The position numbers and the translations under genes were made by a program. Under the pieces are notes generated by a model. That model had not been told where the DNA came from. It saw only the letters and a program-made list of their open reading frames with translations, and searched no databases. 64,000 nucleotides of DNA from positions 57,061,213-57,125,212 of the forward strand of contig NC_065531.1 of the NCBI RefSeq assembly GCF_020184175.1, written 5' to 3'. Below are positions 1 to 15,731 of the stretch, in pieces (the first letter of the stretch is position 1; each line of letters begins with the position of its first letter). This stretch comes from Aphis gossypii. Lineage: Eukaryota > Arthropoda > Insecta > Hemiptera > Aphididae.

Positions 1-3000
1 TTCTATATTATAATATTATACTAGATATATGTTTATTTATTTTTTAATTATGTATACGGATAAAGTTCTCCTTTATTGTAACTGAGCAATTTGTATTCTT
101 ACAAATAGATCGGTTGAAAAGTTTTGGCAAAGCTTTTTGTACGAATATATATTATAACGTTTCTTTAACAAATTAATGAGTTTTTTTCATTTTTAGTTTT
201 ATTTTTTTTTTCTTTAAAAGTGTAACTTTTCCAACAACCTTGGCATTTTGACGATATATTTTTTTTACTTGCTTTTTTAGCAAATACTTTTTAAGTATTT
301 TACTCATTATCCATATAGAGCTCAATTTTATTCCTAAAAACTAAAAAAAAAAAAACAGTAATTTATTATTATTTTATTTTTTTTAAATTTATCTAAAACA
401 TAAATATTAATAAACAATGTGTGTACAAAAATGTATACAAATTATAGTACGAAAAAAAGTATGTATTTTTTATTAGTATGAAAATCATTTTAAAATTAAA
501 GACTGAGTCATTATTTCCAATATATATAATATTATAATTGTTCTAATTTTTTTTTTTAATGACATGCGACTCATAAGACTAAAAAATTATGTTTTAGTTT
601 TCGGATTAAAAATATTTTTATCCGATTTGGAATTTGGTTTTTGAAGTAAACATACTACACTTTACCAAATACATCGTTAGAAAATAATATACGACCTGGT
701 ACATTCTTAAGCTTTTTCCTAGCTTTTGACCGTGAGCCGAAGGTACAAAGGACTTCTACTTCAATTAATAATGCATTCTATAACCCATTCACTTCTTCGT
801 AAAAACCAATTGAAACATTGGGTTTTAAAAAAAATTAAAATAGTTATAAATGATATTATTATTAATTTTTTAATTAATTATTTAGTCTTTTTCACGAAGT
901 ATATTTTATTATATAAATAATAATTTTGTATTTACTACGTGAGAAATCAGAAATTTATTTTATATACCCAACTACATCTACATGACGTTATGTACAGCAA
1001 TGTAAATACAGGCAGCCACGGATCTAAAAAATGTAAAATGAGAATTGAACTAAATTTTCAGAAAATAGCGAGGAAAATATCAACAACAATCTCCAATTTT
1101 AATACACAATAAGATAGATAATATTATTAAAGAGAAAATTGTATAATAATACTAAAAATAGTATTTATATTTTGAATTTATGGTTTTCATAACATATGAA
1201 CTATATATAATATGAAAAAAATATAAAATAATTAACATTACTAAAAACAGGTGAGGTCTAAATCCACTTAAACCTTCTGGATCTGCACCTGAATAAAGGT
1301 GTATTTCATGATTAAGAAAACTTTCCTAATAAATTATCAATATTTTATAATATTATAATTTGATTATAAATAATCATCTGCAGACTTAATAATTATAAAA
1401 TATTTTCAAATGAAGTTGAAACAGAACGTATAAATGAATAAAATAAAGATGTGGTCCAAACATAATACAATACATATATCATATTTGTAAGTACTATTGA
1501 ATAAATAAGAAAAATATATTATATATACTGTAAGTATATATTTTATGATAAAAATAATAATATTAAGCCACATATATAATACACTTTTAGATAAGATATA
1601 AAAAGTATAAAACATTTATATTCATATATAGGTATTTAAAAAAAAATCGATATATCTTCTTAAGTGTAGGATGACAAAAATATAGTACATGTTAACAAAT
1701 AATAAATCGTTGCAATAATGTACTCGAAATGTTATGATTTATCACTATTAAACAATATAAATCATAAAGTAATGAATATTTTTATGTATCTAAATACTAC
1801 ATTTACTACAACTTCTTTCTTTTAGATAAAGTATTATTCACTAAACACGTTTAAAATTTTAATTTTTTATTATTTTTCACTTACTCGTGACTCAGTTGTA
1901 TACATAAATACATTAAGTATCATATATATTTATTATATCAAAAATACGGTGAAAAATTATCTCAAGAGGACGTCCATATTTGCATGTATTTTTTCTATTA
2001 TATTTAAGCATAATATACCAAAATTAATGTTCTCCAGTTACATTTTTGAGTGATACATAAGAATTGTAAGTATTAATTCTTTACATACTACTTATAACTT
2101 AATTACAAATATTAAAACTATCATAACAATTACACGATAGAACATGCATAATGTTATTACCTGAAAATAGCATCATAGTTCAATTCACTCTAATATTTAA
2201 GCCAACAACATACAATTTAAGAATTGGAAGTAAATTGTTATATGGAGACAATATGTCATGTAGGTACGACGTCATTTTAATATTTTTAAAAATTAAAATA
2301 ATTTATCACAAGAAACAATTAACAGTGGTTTAGAATTAATAGTTTAATACTTTAATCAAATCATATTATGTGAATATGAAAATATTATAAAATAAAATTT
2401 AAAAAAAAAAAAATGTAGGTTTATTATACTGCATAATAATATAATGATGTAAAATGATGAACAATATATTATAATTTATTACGATAATACAATAATATGC
2501 TACCTACTCATAAGAATATTATATAAATCATTCCGTAATATATCTAACGCGGCGATATGTATAGGCAATTTAGCTACTTTGGTGTATTTTTTAAGATGCA
2601 GTTATTTCTAAAATTATGACAACTACTAACAAAAAAAAATACACAGCTCGTTACTCTTCCCGGGGATTATTGACATCATTTTTTTTTTTAATTCGAATTA
2701 TATTGACAACTTGTATTACAGTCAAATCCGCCGTAATTGTTAATAATCGTATTTTTAAAGTAACAGTTATATTACAAAATTACTTGTAATATATATATAT
2801 ATAAATGTTTTAATTTCTTTTACGAGTAAAGTTTATAATATAATAATATAAATTAATTATAGTATAATACAAAACTTCAACCATTTCATTGTATACACTG
2901 TAATTAAATTCAAAAAAGAGTGGAAAAAAGTTACTTCTAAATAGTTTGTTAAAAATATAGAACAATACAATGAATAAACTAGGTTTTAACATGAACTAAG

Positions 3001-5340
3001 TTTAAGTTAAAAATATACTTGTATATTATGCAGTAATTTTAACGTAACATTGTGGTTAATTTTTTTTGTAAATTGCAAACATGAATATTTATAATAATAT
3101 TTTCAGTAGATTTGAAGTTAAACTGTATTAAGTGTTTAATAGAATCTAAAAAAAAAAAAAAAAACATTTTGATTTTTCATAAATTAAACGAATATTATTA
3201 AAAAAACTATGATAATATAATAAAATAAATTATGCTCTAATAAATATAATATGTCCAATTTTTATTTACTACAATTTATTATTATTATTAATTTTTGGTA
3301 TATAAATAATAAGAAAAACTTTTATACATTTTATAAATATCCATAAAATAGTTAGTTCAAATAATCATTTATATTATATTATTATTATTATATTATTTAT
3401 AATAAATAATATTTCTTATAATATGTTTTTATAATGATTTTTTCCTAGAAATTTTCATATTAAATGTTTTCATAGTATCACCAATATTACAAAAATTAAA
3501 ATCAAGTACTAAATTAATAACTTTAATTAACTTATATCGTCTCTTCGATATTTACAGTTTAAATAATATATTATTTCACTTTTCGCTTATAGCAATTTTC
3601 GCTTTTTAAAACATCTTAGTTTATAGTAATAGTCTATAAACTTCATAGAAATAATTTCCCTTTTCTTAAATAACATGAATGCTTTTATAAAATGTATATA
3701 TTTACATTTAATTTCTATTATTTTTAATTGCACTTATGATATTATTATATTATTATGATATTATTATATTATACAATATGCATGTAATATATTGTAAATG
3801 TATATGTAAAATGTTTATCTTTAATACAATTGTGAGTTTTTATTATTTGTGAAAGTGTTCATGGTTATGCAGAAATTCCATATCTGATGAATTAGTAATG
3901 AAAAACCAAGGTTTTGACTAAGATATTGATTATAATAAACTATTTTGCAAATACATAAAAACTTAAATGTTCATTATTTTTTTTTTTCTATAGAACTAAT
4001 GAAAAACTCCGGAATATTTTTAGAGTTTATGTTTAGGTTAATTTATTTATTAAAAACTATAACTGATAAGTTAAGACTAAGGTCATACTTATTTTATATG
4101 TTTTACACAAATAAGAATTTTTAATGTACTTCAAATATGCACGGATTTAAAATATATATAGTCAGATTTTATATATTATCTTCATTATTATTGATAAATG
4201 AAAATATTCTATTCTCAAAAAAAAATATAATTCAATCTTACGTAGGTATTACTCATAAAAAAATAAATTACTAATATAAATATAAATATAATAAAAAATA
4301 GTATAATTTGACAGAATGTTAAGAATCAAATGCTTATAATCAGTTTTGGTATACGAAGTAGATTATTGAATTCAAATATAATACTTACATAAATCACATC
4401 AGTGACCCAATCAAAAATAAGATAACTCGTAATTTGACAAAATTCTCTACAACTGTAATTTTCTTAAATAAAATAAAAAGGGAAAAATCCATTAGTTTTT
4501 TTTTTTTAATTTAATTTGTCAAATATTTATTATATAATATAAGAAATTATTGAAGTTATTCAATTATATATATTTTTTTATATTTTACAGATAGAAATAT
4601 ATACCGTTTTTTTTTTTAATCTAACCTGAAAATAATGTTATAAAATAATAATAAAATAATGTTTCTGATATCTGAGTGATTATATTTGATTTATATTATT
4701 TATATTATAAGTAATTTTTAACATCAATAGAATATTTAACCTAATTATGGTTATACCATACATATATATATTTTTTAACAAGTATAGAAAATAATCTACT
4801 AGTACACATATTTAAATTGATGTATTTGCTAATATTTATAATTAAAATGACGTCAATGTGTTGCCGTTATTTGTGCAACTATAATTTTTGATATTATGTA
4901 TTACTTTAATATGTTAATAATTATTGACAATCATATCCTTATACTCAATTATTAGTGTTCGGCTTTGATAATAATAGTAATACAAAGAATATTATAAATA
5001 TATTATATATATATATATATATGTATACAAAACATTTTCCGTAAATTATAATACATATTAGACTTCTATAGAATATAATTATTAAGAGTTGACGATTTAA
5101 CGTCACTAATTTAACTGTAATTATAAAGATAATAATATGCTGAAATTTACAGATAAAAAAAACTCGATAACATGCTGTAACAAAAATAAAATTTGAAAAT
5201 AGAAGATGCAGCCTTAATGGTTTTTATATTCAACTGTATTCTGTGGATATGCTTGAGAAAGCTATTTAAAATTAGTGAGACCGACACTATAGATGGTTTG
5301 AAAATTCATCAATAAGATATCAACTTGCAAACTTACAGCT
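1..5340. other. AT-rich non-coding DNA, no gene seen
   Basis: Very AT-rich sequence with many short runs of A, T and ATT/TATA words. Open frames are short, lysine/isoleucine/tyrosine/asparagine-rich and start at arbitrary ATGs, as expected by chance at this base composition. No splice-site pair, RNA gene or transposon protein could be recognised on either strand. It is best read as intergenic or intronic DNA. Confidence 0.6.
5003..5022. repeat. (TA)n microsatellite
   Basis: An uninterrupted run of about ten TA dinucleotides, one of several in the window. No further structure is seen. Confidence 0.85.
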
Positions 5341-5436
5341 ATAATAATTATTATTTGTTTCAGAACAAACGATAGGATTTCGTTAGGTTGTGACACGGCG
5401 TTGTGTATTATATCAAATTTCAAAAACGATTCTTAG

Positions 5437-8400
5437 TTATTACTTTACATATATTATGATATCGTTATGGGTAATATATAATGATTAATGAATCTTTCAA
5501 CATTAGATACTCATTAAATTATAAAGGTAACGAGTGCTTACATTAAAATATTAAATTATCACTCCGTACGCAGAACTTGTTCAATGTACATACTGTTAGC
5601 TTTAATTCTATTTAAAAAAATAATTTGACATTGTCTCTTTACATTATCATTATTATTATAATATCATTACTGTTAAATAACATTTTGAGGTATTGAAAAA
5701 CCATAGAGTTAACGAAAACTGGCGCAAACAATTATGCGCCTTAAATGTACATATATTATCTATAATTTAGATATATTGTGCAGAAGATTAAAAATGACCT
5801 CTTTTTTCTTTCTTTTTTTTTTTTATTTGACTTATTAAAACCTAAGCGTACAAACTCTGCTGTGTGTACAGTGTACACGGCAAAACGGCACGATTCCGGA
5901 ATTTTAATTTAGAGCAAACCACGTATAACAAAATTGCACCGTCCTATCCTGTCAGTAGATAGTGTTTTTCCTTTTAGTATTTGGCGTAGACTGTAAGGTA
6001 TTATTTTAAATAAAACATATATATATATATTTATAACATTCTAAATGTTGAACATACATTTATTTATGAGTACCGAGTGAACGAAAATTTCGTGTTACCT
6101 ATATAAAAATAGTATTAGTTAAAAATGAAAACTTAAAAACATACGATAGGCCAGGATGGCAAGTACTGTATACATAATTTGTTTGAATTTCAGATATAAA
6201 ATATTAAGATCCTCTCATCTCGGTTTTTTTTTATTACTAACAACACTGAACTTGTTTTCAATGAAAAATTTTTATTTTATTCGCATTTGGTAATACATCA
6301 AAATGAACACTGTCAAATATTTTGCAATATTTTATAAATTCTTTCGGGAATATACTACTTATTAACTACTTATTATTGAAATGGCATTTTATTTCAAACA
6401 AACTGTGACATTAATTTATAGAAAGTTATCTATTTATACATTTGAACTCATTATTTACAACAATTTTTTTGAAAATATTGTAAATATTTTTATTTGATTT
6501 AATGTTACTGTAGTAACATGTGAAATTATATTTTTGTAAATTAAATTTGTTATTGTTATTTAATTTTATATTCTAAAACAAGAATATTTTCAAAGTAGTT
6601 ACTATAATTATACATAAAAATCGAATTTTGAACAAGAGTACTTAACAAATAATAAACCATACAAGCATTTATAATTGGTTCACTGACCACTACTTTGCTC
6701 TTTTAAATTTTAAATATTTATAACTATTTATAACTAATAATCAAATAGTCGATCAAAATTAAATTTAACTGTTTAAATGTAGATAGGAATAATAATCTGC
6801 TTTTAGGAATATTTAACTAAAAATGTATATTAATTTTAAATCAGTATATATTTTATAATAAAAATAAAAATATTATTTTGTAATTTATCAAAATATATTT
6901 ATAATAAAATTAAAAATATCCAGATTAAATAGTATAGACACTTAAAAGGGTTACTTTGTAAGAACAAAAATATACTTTATTTTATTACAAATCTTTGTCG
7001 AACTACTATTCTAGATGACTTTTATCTTTTATGAATAAAAATAATAATAATTCAATATGCACACAAACACATTTTCAATATTTTCTAAAATCAATTTTAA
7101 TTATGTCAATATAAAATTATTGACACATCACAAAAAGCATGCATATTAAAAAAATGTTATAACTTTATTAAGTTTAACAATGTAACTAACATGTAAAAAT
7201 GTACCTAACTACATTATATTTTACTTATAATAATAATTCAGTTCATCAAAGTAAAGGTAAATATATTTTTTTTATTTAAAACTTTCTTTAGTAATGGGTT
7301 TTTGTTAATAATTTTTGTTTATTTGAATCAAAAATTAACTTATAGAAATAGAATCAATAAAATAAAATTATATAATAATAGAAGCTTTTAGTCCAAATTC
7401 AGGTCATTTTTAAAATTTTAAATCAAAGCTAAAAGATTCAACAACTACTTTAGTGTACTTATATACTTATTTATTAAACAAAATAACACAATTTTTTTTA
7501 ATATTTATCTATACATTATATCGCTCTCCTAGTGTATTCATATTTAAATAAATGTTAAAACGTTAATTTAAGTCAATTTAGTCAGCTAAAAAAAAGTCAA
7601 CTAAGTGTTTATAAGTATTATAAATAAACTTTAAAATAGAGTCAATAACTTTTCATCAATTAAATAGTATAACTAATGACATTAAAAATACTCATTATTT
7701 TGATATAATTTCCAATTATAATGTGACTGTTGTTGTTTATCGAGAAAAAGTTCACTCGTTTTACATTACTTTTTACTCAATCACGTGTATCAAATTATAG
7801 TTGCTGTAATTATACACAAATTATATTGAATAATTATTATTTTAGTTCAATACGTATACTGGTGTACTGCATTTATACAATATAGGTATATAATATATTT
7901 TATTATATAATATTTAATATTATATATAGTAAAACTATATGGATAAATATGTAGTAATAGTATTAGTAAATATAGTAAATACATTTCTATTGACTATTAT
8001 ACGTTCTAGGAAAGTTATTGATTTTGAATTAATATTTAATATAAAAACCCTTAAATCATTCACCATAACATATTAACAAGACGAGTGGATAACAAATTAT
8101 AGAAATTGATTTGAAAAATATATTTAAATACTACTGTAAATTAATCAACTTTTAAAATAATAATTATAATATATTATACAAAAAGAAATTTTAAAAATGG
8201 AACATCTCTAATAAATCAATCAACGTTGAACATTATAAATATATTATGACAAAATGTCTTGAACCAAATTATCTTATTTAATTTTAAAATAGACAACATT
8301 TTACTGTTCTGGTGTTTTGAATTTTATTAAAATTAGTTTTTAATGAATAAATATGGAAATTTATTCGTAGATGACAATTAATTGTATAATACACACACAC

Positions 8401-11400
8401 ACACACACATATACAAGAAATATCTATAAAACAAAATAATACTATATTATCTATTTATATTTATATACCAATACTCACAGAGAGTTATGAGTGTGCTTAA
8501 CACCACTAGTTTTGAAATTAGCACACTTACAATTGAAGCCAATTATAATTGATTATAAATTTTATTTTTTACTAACACACTTAAACCGTATATATATATT
8601 ATATACAGTAAAAATCCAATATTGTAATATATTTATACATGATTATTGAACAGGGAATGTGGGGCAAAGTTACTCATTGTTTAATCCATGATCATAAGAC
8701 TAACTGAAAATAAGGGGCTTCATTGCTTCAGTACCCCTTCAGTGCTTAATTTTAATTTTTTTTTCCTGATTATTTTAGTTAATTGATAGTTATTGTAGTA
8801 AAATTATTGATTTGTATGAGTTACAATTAATATATAAATAAAAATGTAATTTCAAATCATTTAAATTATAAAAAGCAATTTTTGATCTAACATTTTGTAA
8901 AAACGAATATAAGTTACAAAAAAATTAAGGTTTCTGAAATATTATTTTTATTCTATGTCATAACAATAAGCTACTTAAAGTTTTATTGGTAGCAATTACG
9001 TTAAAAATGTTAATTTATACAAATTGTGTTATACCATTTATTTTAAATGAAACTCTCCCTAAGGTATCTTATGGTTATATTTTTTTTGTGTTATAATAAA
9101 TTCTGTAAAGTATGTCGCAACTTCACATATTTTAATGTATGTATAAAATATGAGGTGAAACGTATAAATATTATATCGATATACTTAAAATATTACTATC
9201 ATAACATTCAAAATAAATAATAATATGATAAATAAAATATGAATTTACGATTTACACGTTCAACAATTTTATAAAAATCATTAAAACAATTATTGAGTTA
9301 CTGTTTTTATATCAATACATATTAAGCTCAATGTTACATCAACTCATATGTGCAAAATATAGACTCCTAAGTTTTGGGAAAGCTGTCAACCATAAATTAA
9401 ATTAAATATAAGTTTTTATACATACAAACCTAACTATAAAAAAAATATGAATTAAACCGAATAATCCATTTAATATTTACACTACTTAGTACTTATAGAC
9501 TAACAATTAATTATGTATTTCAAGTTTACAAATTGGTCATAATACTATTATTTTTTTCATTATTATATATTATAATATTGATCAATTAATGTAATTATAG
9601 TTAAACATACATGGCTTCATATTATAAAAATAAATATATGTATAATTTGAAACGATTATTAACCTTGTCCATACCAACTATAAACAATTAGCCACCATAG
9701 TCACAATTTGGTTAGTTAAAATGATTGTAAAAACAAAATGTAGAATGTAGATATTATATATAAGCTAAATATTTTCATAATTGTCTTACTGAGTATATCA
9801 TATTCATTATTAAGTACTTATTTTATAAAAGTGTGAATATTAAGTTTTTAATATGTTAACACAATTAGATACTAATAACAGAAATGTACAAACGTTATTT
9901 ATATAATATGTTTCTATCCAGGGAACAAAGACCTTAAATTTTAATTCGACAATAAGTAGTTTAAAAACTATTTACCATTTAAAAATTACCAAACGTTTAA
10001 TAATGCTAATTATACCTAAAGTAAAATATAAGTAGGTTAGTTTTAATTTATTTTGAGCAAAAATAAATTACAATTATCAGAAACTATCTATATATAACAA
10101 TACGTATGCGGTTTAATAAACTATTTATTTTTACTACCAACTTTAAAATAAACAAATAGCTGACTTCCAACCAATTTAATGCCCTTGCCTAAATTATATT
10201 ATAATTACAATCTATAGATATATGTATATAATTAAAGTAAATTTAGAAATAACAATCTGTCAGACATCAGACTGTTTAATTATAAATGTTTAAAATAAAA
10301 CAATCTATAAATATATTATTTAGTATTTTTTTAAAAGTAGCATTGTTAAAAATAAATAAATAAAGTCCCGAGTTTCATAAATGAGAAACTAGCTTATACA
10401 TGGTAAAAGTAAGAATAACAAGCATCCGCGTTAGTTTGTCATTTTTTCTTGATTACTTCCTAACCAAAAAAAAAAAATATATATATAAACATATACATTT
10501 TGAAAATAATTTATTTAGCAGTTTTTGTGTTTGCAAAAATGGAATTACATAGGTATATTTATATTACACTACTTTGTCCATTAATAAGGATATATATATT
10601 TTTTTTTTTATATACGGAAGTATTTAAAGCTTATAATATGAAGAATATAATAATAAAACTAATAGTTATAACAAAAATTAATAATAAAATAGAATATACT
10701 TGTTTTTTTTATTATTATTATTGACAAAATACGAAAAACATAACGTAGCTAGAATAATAAAAATAATAATAAACACCAATACATTTTTTATAACTTACGA
10801 TACTTTTATAATCTTAAGTCATTTATTAAATGTCTGTAATAATGGAAAATATGATTAATATATTAATATATTAGTTTATTTTAAAACTTTTGTGTTAAAT
10901 TTATAAATTAAATATTTTTAAATCGTATTTCAGATACTATACTATACTATACACATATGATAGTTTCTTTTTTTTTTACTTCAACATTTTTTAGGCATAG
11001 GTACCTATTAAATAAAACAAAGCGCATTTTAGTGAAATCAAAATTGGGTGATATTGATTACAAATGAAAACTAAAATTGAATCTAACGTTTTTCAATTTA
11101 CTATAAGTATTCTTTTATAAAACATTAAATCAGAAATTCCAAAACTAAAAACATTAATTTTAGTTCATCGTTGATAAATTACACTGTCTACGTGACTTGG
11201 TATAAATATTAAAATAATTTATCTCAAACCAAACATTTTATATACAATTTATGATACTGTTACATTGTCACGAATTTGAAATTACACCCTAGAGACTTTG
11301 TTAAAAACAAGACTAATTTTCATGTTTTGTCAAAAGTATTTTATGTGGGTACCTTTGTAACTTGTTGAAGTTTTTCATTTACATAACTATTAATAACAGT

Positions 11401-12220
11401 AGTAAAATATTTTTAAAATATTATCAAAATTCAGTATATACTATATATATAAAGTATACATAAATCGAGTTCTCAAAATATACATGTTAATTTTGGTACA
11501 TACGACCTCAGACATATTATGACATGTAATTAAAACATTAAAGTTCTGATTTAAATAATTACCATACCTAAATGTTATCGTTTTATTTTGAATAAATAAT
11601 TCAATTGTTAACTCGAAAGTACCTTTATTATTTTTTTTTTTTTATTTTTTTTTTTTTAATAATAATATACAATTTAATTTATATTATGGAATTATAATAT
11701 TTTTATTATTTTCTTAATATTAGATAAGTATGAGATGGGTATTGTAATTTTAAAGAAAAAATAATAATTCGTTCAACTACAATACTTTTAAGTATTACCT
11801 AATATTTAAAATTAACTGAATCAATCTTTAAAATTAAAATTAAATTAAATACGTAATAATTATCGGGAATTTGTATAAATATCTTCATATGACATAATAA
11901 TTTAAAATGTTTACATTTTATTTTGTAAAAAAAAAAATGTCATTGTAATAATCATTAAAGATGATTCACATCAAGTATAATATAATAAATTATAATCGAT
12001 ACAGTATGCAATTCAATGAATTAAAAAATATGGTTTTCAAAGAAAGTATTAAAATTTAATTAATTGCCTATACTATACTTACGTATGAAAAATAGGTTCT
12101 CTGTATAGCTTCTAATTATTTTATAAAATAGTATTTTAATATGCATGTTACATCAATCGGTTGTATATTTGCGTAAGCTTAAAATTCATTTACGACGACA
12201 ATATAAACATGGCATAAATA
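5437..12220. other. AT-rich non-coding DNA
   Basis: Continuation of low-GC DNA. The only mildly GC-richer patches are around 5860-6000, which includes a GTGTAC/GTACAC inverted repeat, and around 8640-8740, a patch with GGGGCTT and ACCCCTTC words followed by a T-rich run. Neither encodes a recognisable product. No gene is supported. Confidence 0.55.
8391..8409. repeat. (AC)n microsatellite
   Basis: About nine perfect AC units followed by an ATAT stretch. A simple sequence repeat. Confidence 0.85.
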
Positions 12221-12224
12221 TAAA

Positions 12225-12330
12225 ATAGCATTAAGTATTCAAGTTCTGCCCACCATGCTTCCTCCACAGCTTAATAAATCCAATGATATGTATAATCTCT
12301 GTTCCACTTGGCCATCACAACTATGACATA
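12225..12330 (-). mobile_element. Possible tRNA-derived SINE fragment
   Basis: On the minus strand this GC-richer island contains TGGCCAAGTGG, which fits the RNA polymerase III A-box consensus of tRNAs (TRGCNNAGTGG). It is followed by an unusual block with AAGCTGTGGAGGAAGCATGG. No clear B box (GGTTCGANTCC type) is visible downstream, so this is not an intact tRNA gene. A truncated tRNA-derived SINE is the preferred reading. It could equally be an unrelated dispersed repeat. The SINE idea is inference from one motif. Confidence 0.25.
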
Positions 12331-14934
12331 GTTAAATTTTTTTAATCTTTGCATTGGCCAAGATATTTTCTAACTCAAACTCTAACATAGAAAAAATGAA
12401 TTAATCTATTCCTTCAAATCATCGACTGAATTTTAGGGAAGATGATCTGCAATTTTTATTTTATTTGTATTACTTAAATGTTAATATATTAACAGAATTA
12501 AATCCCAGTAATTTGAAAACAAAATCACGTATTCAAATAATACATACATCATAAAAATCTTCGTATCTATCTCTTAAATTCAAATGAAAAATAAAACTAA
12601 CTATTAGTTCATTACAATTTTTTTACCGTATTTTTTTTTTTGCATTGTTTAAGTAAACTCACTATTTCAACCTGAATAGATATTATAAGAATAAAAAAAC
12701 GGTTCCTTCTAAACTCCAATCGTAAATCTTTTAATTAATTACTCTATATAAATATTCCAAACTTAATAAAAAAAATAAGATATTCTATAATAAAACTATC
12801 GAGACATAATATGGAATATTGATATCAAACTATATGTTTCAACAAAAATCAAAAACTCACCGCATTAGCTCCAGATTATCAAACCATTTAAATACCCTAT
12901 TAATATTCGCTGTCAATTCTGTCACGATTTTATCAATCCACTAAGAAAACCTAGAGCTATGTGTAGAAAACTTAAATAACTCGTTATCCGAGAAAATTTC
13001 CAATAATTAGTTAAAAATTATTTTAGTTCAATGCTAATAATTTATTTTTTGATGATAAACTTACTATGATCAATTAAATAACATTATTTTATTATGTATT
13101 CCATATAAATAAATAATTACCTACGGTTTTATATTATATTGCTCATAACGGGCATGATAACTACATATTATAAAATATAAATTAGGAATATCAATACATA
13201 TTTTTTTTTCTTCAAAATAAACTAACCTATAAAAATGCATAAAATTAATATATACATATATATAAATAATATAATTCGATTCATATACATTAAAAATCAT
13301 ATTAACTACCTAGTTAAATAGCTAAAAAATAATAACTTCTATTATTATATATTATATAATTTACAAGGTATACCAATGAATAAGCCCAAGTTAGTTTAAT
13401 TTTTATTGCTTAGTTTATTATTCATAAAATTGATAATTACTATAAGATTTCATTTATTTTATAGGTAATTTGCCATTGACACGTGAAATGACATTAAAAC
13501 AATTTCAAAACATTCAATAATTCTAAAACAAGATTTAGTAGCACCTATATATCTAATTAAAAAACATCTTTGAGTGGCCAAAAATCTGCTATAGCTTTAT
13601 GTATATTCAAGTATCACGCAGTTTTTTAAAAAACGGACACAATGACTGTACATGGTATAGTATTATAAACCGTCTATAATATAACAAAAATTGGATAATT
13701 AATCGTTTTAGTGATTCAATAGGTATCAATTACGCATTTGATAGATAACGTTTAATGAGTTTGTATTCTTTAAACTTATTAAAATCTAAAAAATAAAAAT
13801 ATTAATACTATCCAATGAGAGTACCTATGTATAGTTACCTACCACGAGTTTTATCATATTATATTGGATTTTTAATATTATAGAATCAAATCGTTAACTA
13901 TAATTAATAAGACTCGAATTTTAAAACATAATAAGCAACTAAAAAAGCAAAAAAAAAAGGCATGACCAAAAATTACCATGAACTAGTTGTAAAAATGAAT
14001 TAAAAAATTTGAAATATTAATTTTAATTAAAATAATAATTAACTACCATGCATTTCCCTAGATTCTCGGTAGTGAAACTAACTTTATTGTCAGAATATTT
14101 TTATACGTAGAAAACGAACTCTCTATATCCATTGAAGTGATCGGTGAATATTTCATACAAGAGTTTTCAAATTAAAACACTAAATCTTAAATTTTGAAAT
14201 GGTCGATATCAATGTTAAAAGCATATTGACTGTATAGGTACTGCAGGCTATATTATGGATATCGATAATCTATATACGTTTAATACATTTAATAAACAAG
14301 CCGATAACGAAAATAATAATAATCCAATATCCACATTCTGGGCTTTTACATATTTATTAATTATTTTTTTTTATTACAATAGTAAAATAAGCATGTAAAA
14401 ATTCACAGCCGAAATAGTTGAAAAAAAAATCATTTACATAAAAAAAACAAAAATAAATAATTGGTTTATTTGAAATCAGAATGACGTGATACGAATTTAT
14501 ATATAAAAATTAAATTTCTATTTCATATATAAAAAAAGAAAGTAGAAACACATGCTTTTAAATCCGAGCCTTACTAATTGATATAGTCAAAATTTATAAA
14601 ATAAACACTATTTTTCCACAAAACATTCCAAAAACACCAACTTGACAATATTAACTTGGCCACATTATAATCAATAATAACTATGTATATTAGGTATATA
14701 CTATATACTTTATATATTTTATCAATATAAATAATACTGTTTATACAGTTTTGGATCTTATGCCGTTGTCAATAGTCAGAAGTCGAACAGATATTAATAA
14801 TTCAAAACAGAAAAACTTGCTTTACAATCATTAAGTGTTTGGCATAACGCTTTTCTTTTTGTTACTACACATAATATTTATATTAATGCGTTTTGTTTTA
14901 CTTAGTGGAAAAGTTTATGGGAAAAGTTTTACTC
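12331..14934. other. AT-rich non-coding DNA
   Basis: Low-GC sequence without recognisable coding potential. A CGG|GTGAGT-type splice-donor word occurs on the minus strand near 12852-12862, but no matching acceptor or open exon is seen beside it. Confidence 0.55.
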
Positions 14935-15530
14935 GCTCATGAATTTATGACTTCTGGTACGTAGTTGACAGTGAACAAATTTGGCAACATTTACCGGCCG
15001 AGTTTGGAGCTTACGAGCACGCGGGAAGTGACGAGAGAAAACTTAACAAATATACGCTATAAAAATAACTTAGCGGAGCAAACAAATCGTATCTAAGAAA
15101 ATATTAATTACACACTAATTACCAACGTTGTTTTTCAATATACGAATTCACAATAATATCGTCTATCGTCGATGGCCTTTAAAATAATGATAATTATTGT
15201 AATATTAATAATAACAATAATATCATAAATAAATGGTCTGCATCGAACACGAGTTCGCTAGAAACACGCTTGATGGACATCAGATCAGAGCGTTGACGGA
15301 CAACCTTTCATCTCGCCCACGAGGTAATGGTTGACTCGATCACGTGAACGCGGATAATCCCCTGACCCGTGCGGCGATGTACACATCAATAATAATTTAA
15401 TGTGGACGAAAATACAATAATAATAATCAATAATATATTTTGTAATAATTACCGAATAGCAATACAGCGTTCGTATTTTTTCGGTCACAGCGTGGTCACG
15501 GCGAACGGCCGTGTTCAAATGAAAACGGTT
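14935..15530. promoter_or_regulatory. CpG-containing island, candidate regulatory DNA
   Basis: Two GC-richer blocks, about 14935-15060 and 15235-15525, stand out from the AT-rich surroundings. They contain many CpG dinucleotides, a TCACGTGA E-box-like palindrome near 15340 and the palindromic core CGGCCG near 15505. Short frames are open on both strands, including a 77-residue minus-strand frame, but this follows from local base composition and none looks like a known protein. In insects such islands usually mark promoters, enhancers or untranslated exons. Which of these applies cannot be decided here. Confidence 0.3.
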
Positions 15531-15709
15531 GAGTTTTTAAAATAAGCAAACATAATAATAATGATAAATATTATTATTGTGTTGAACAACATTGTATTTA
15601 TTTTAAATTTAGTACCTACAGATTATTTATATCTTCAAATGATTCAAAAGTGTTTCACAATACCTAACCCATCGACCATTATATGCAGTTTTTATTTTCA
15701 TTTTGTCTT

Positions 15710-15731
15710 TATTATTATTATTATTATTATT
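15710..15731. repeat. (ATT)n microsatellite
   Basis: About seven ATT units within T-rich DNA. Confidence 0.8.

Noticed and set aside
1365..1400. Minus-strand TCTGCAGATGATTAT, possible RT 'ADD' box
   Set aside because: Flanking translation shows no other reverse-transcriptase blocks on either side.
5364..5436. Open stretch after TTTGTTTCAG acceptor (TNDRISLGCDTALCII)
   Set aside because: The acceptor is good, but the stretch is only 23 codons, ends at a stop and has no poly(A) context or donor. Chance is likely.
7848..7872. ACGTATACTG, similar to the start of insect miR-iab-4
   Set aside because: Similarity stops after ten bases and the flanks do not fold into the required hairpin.
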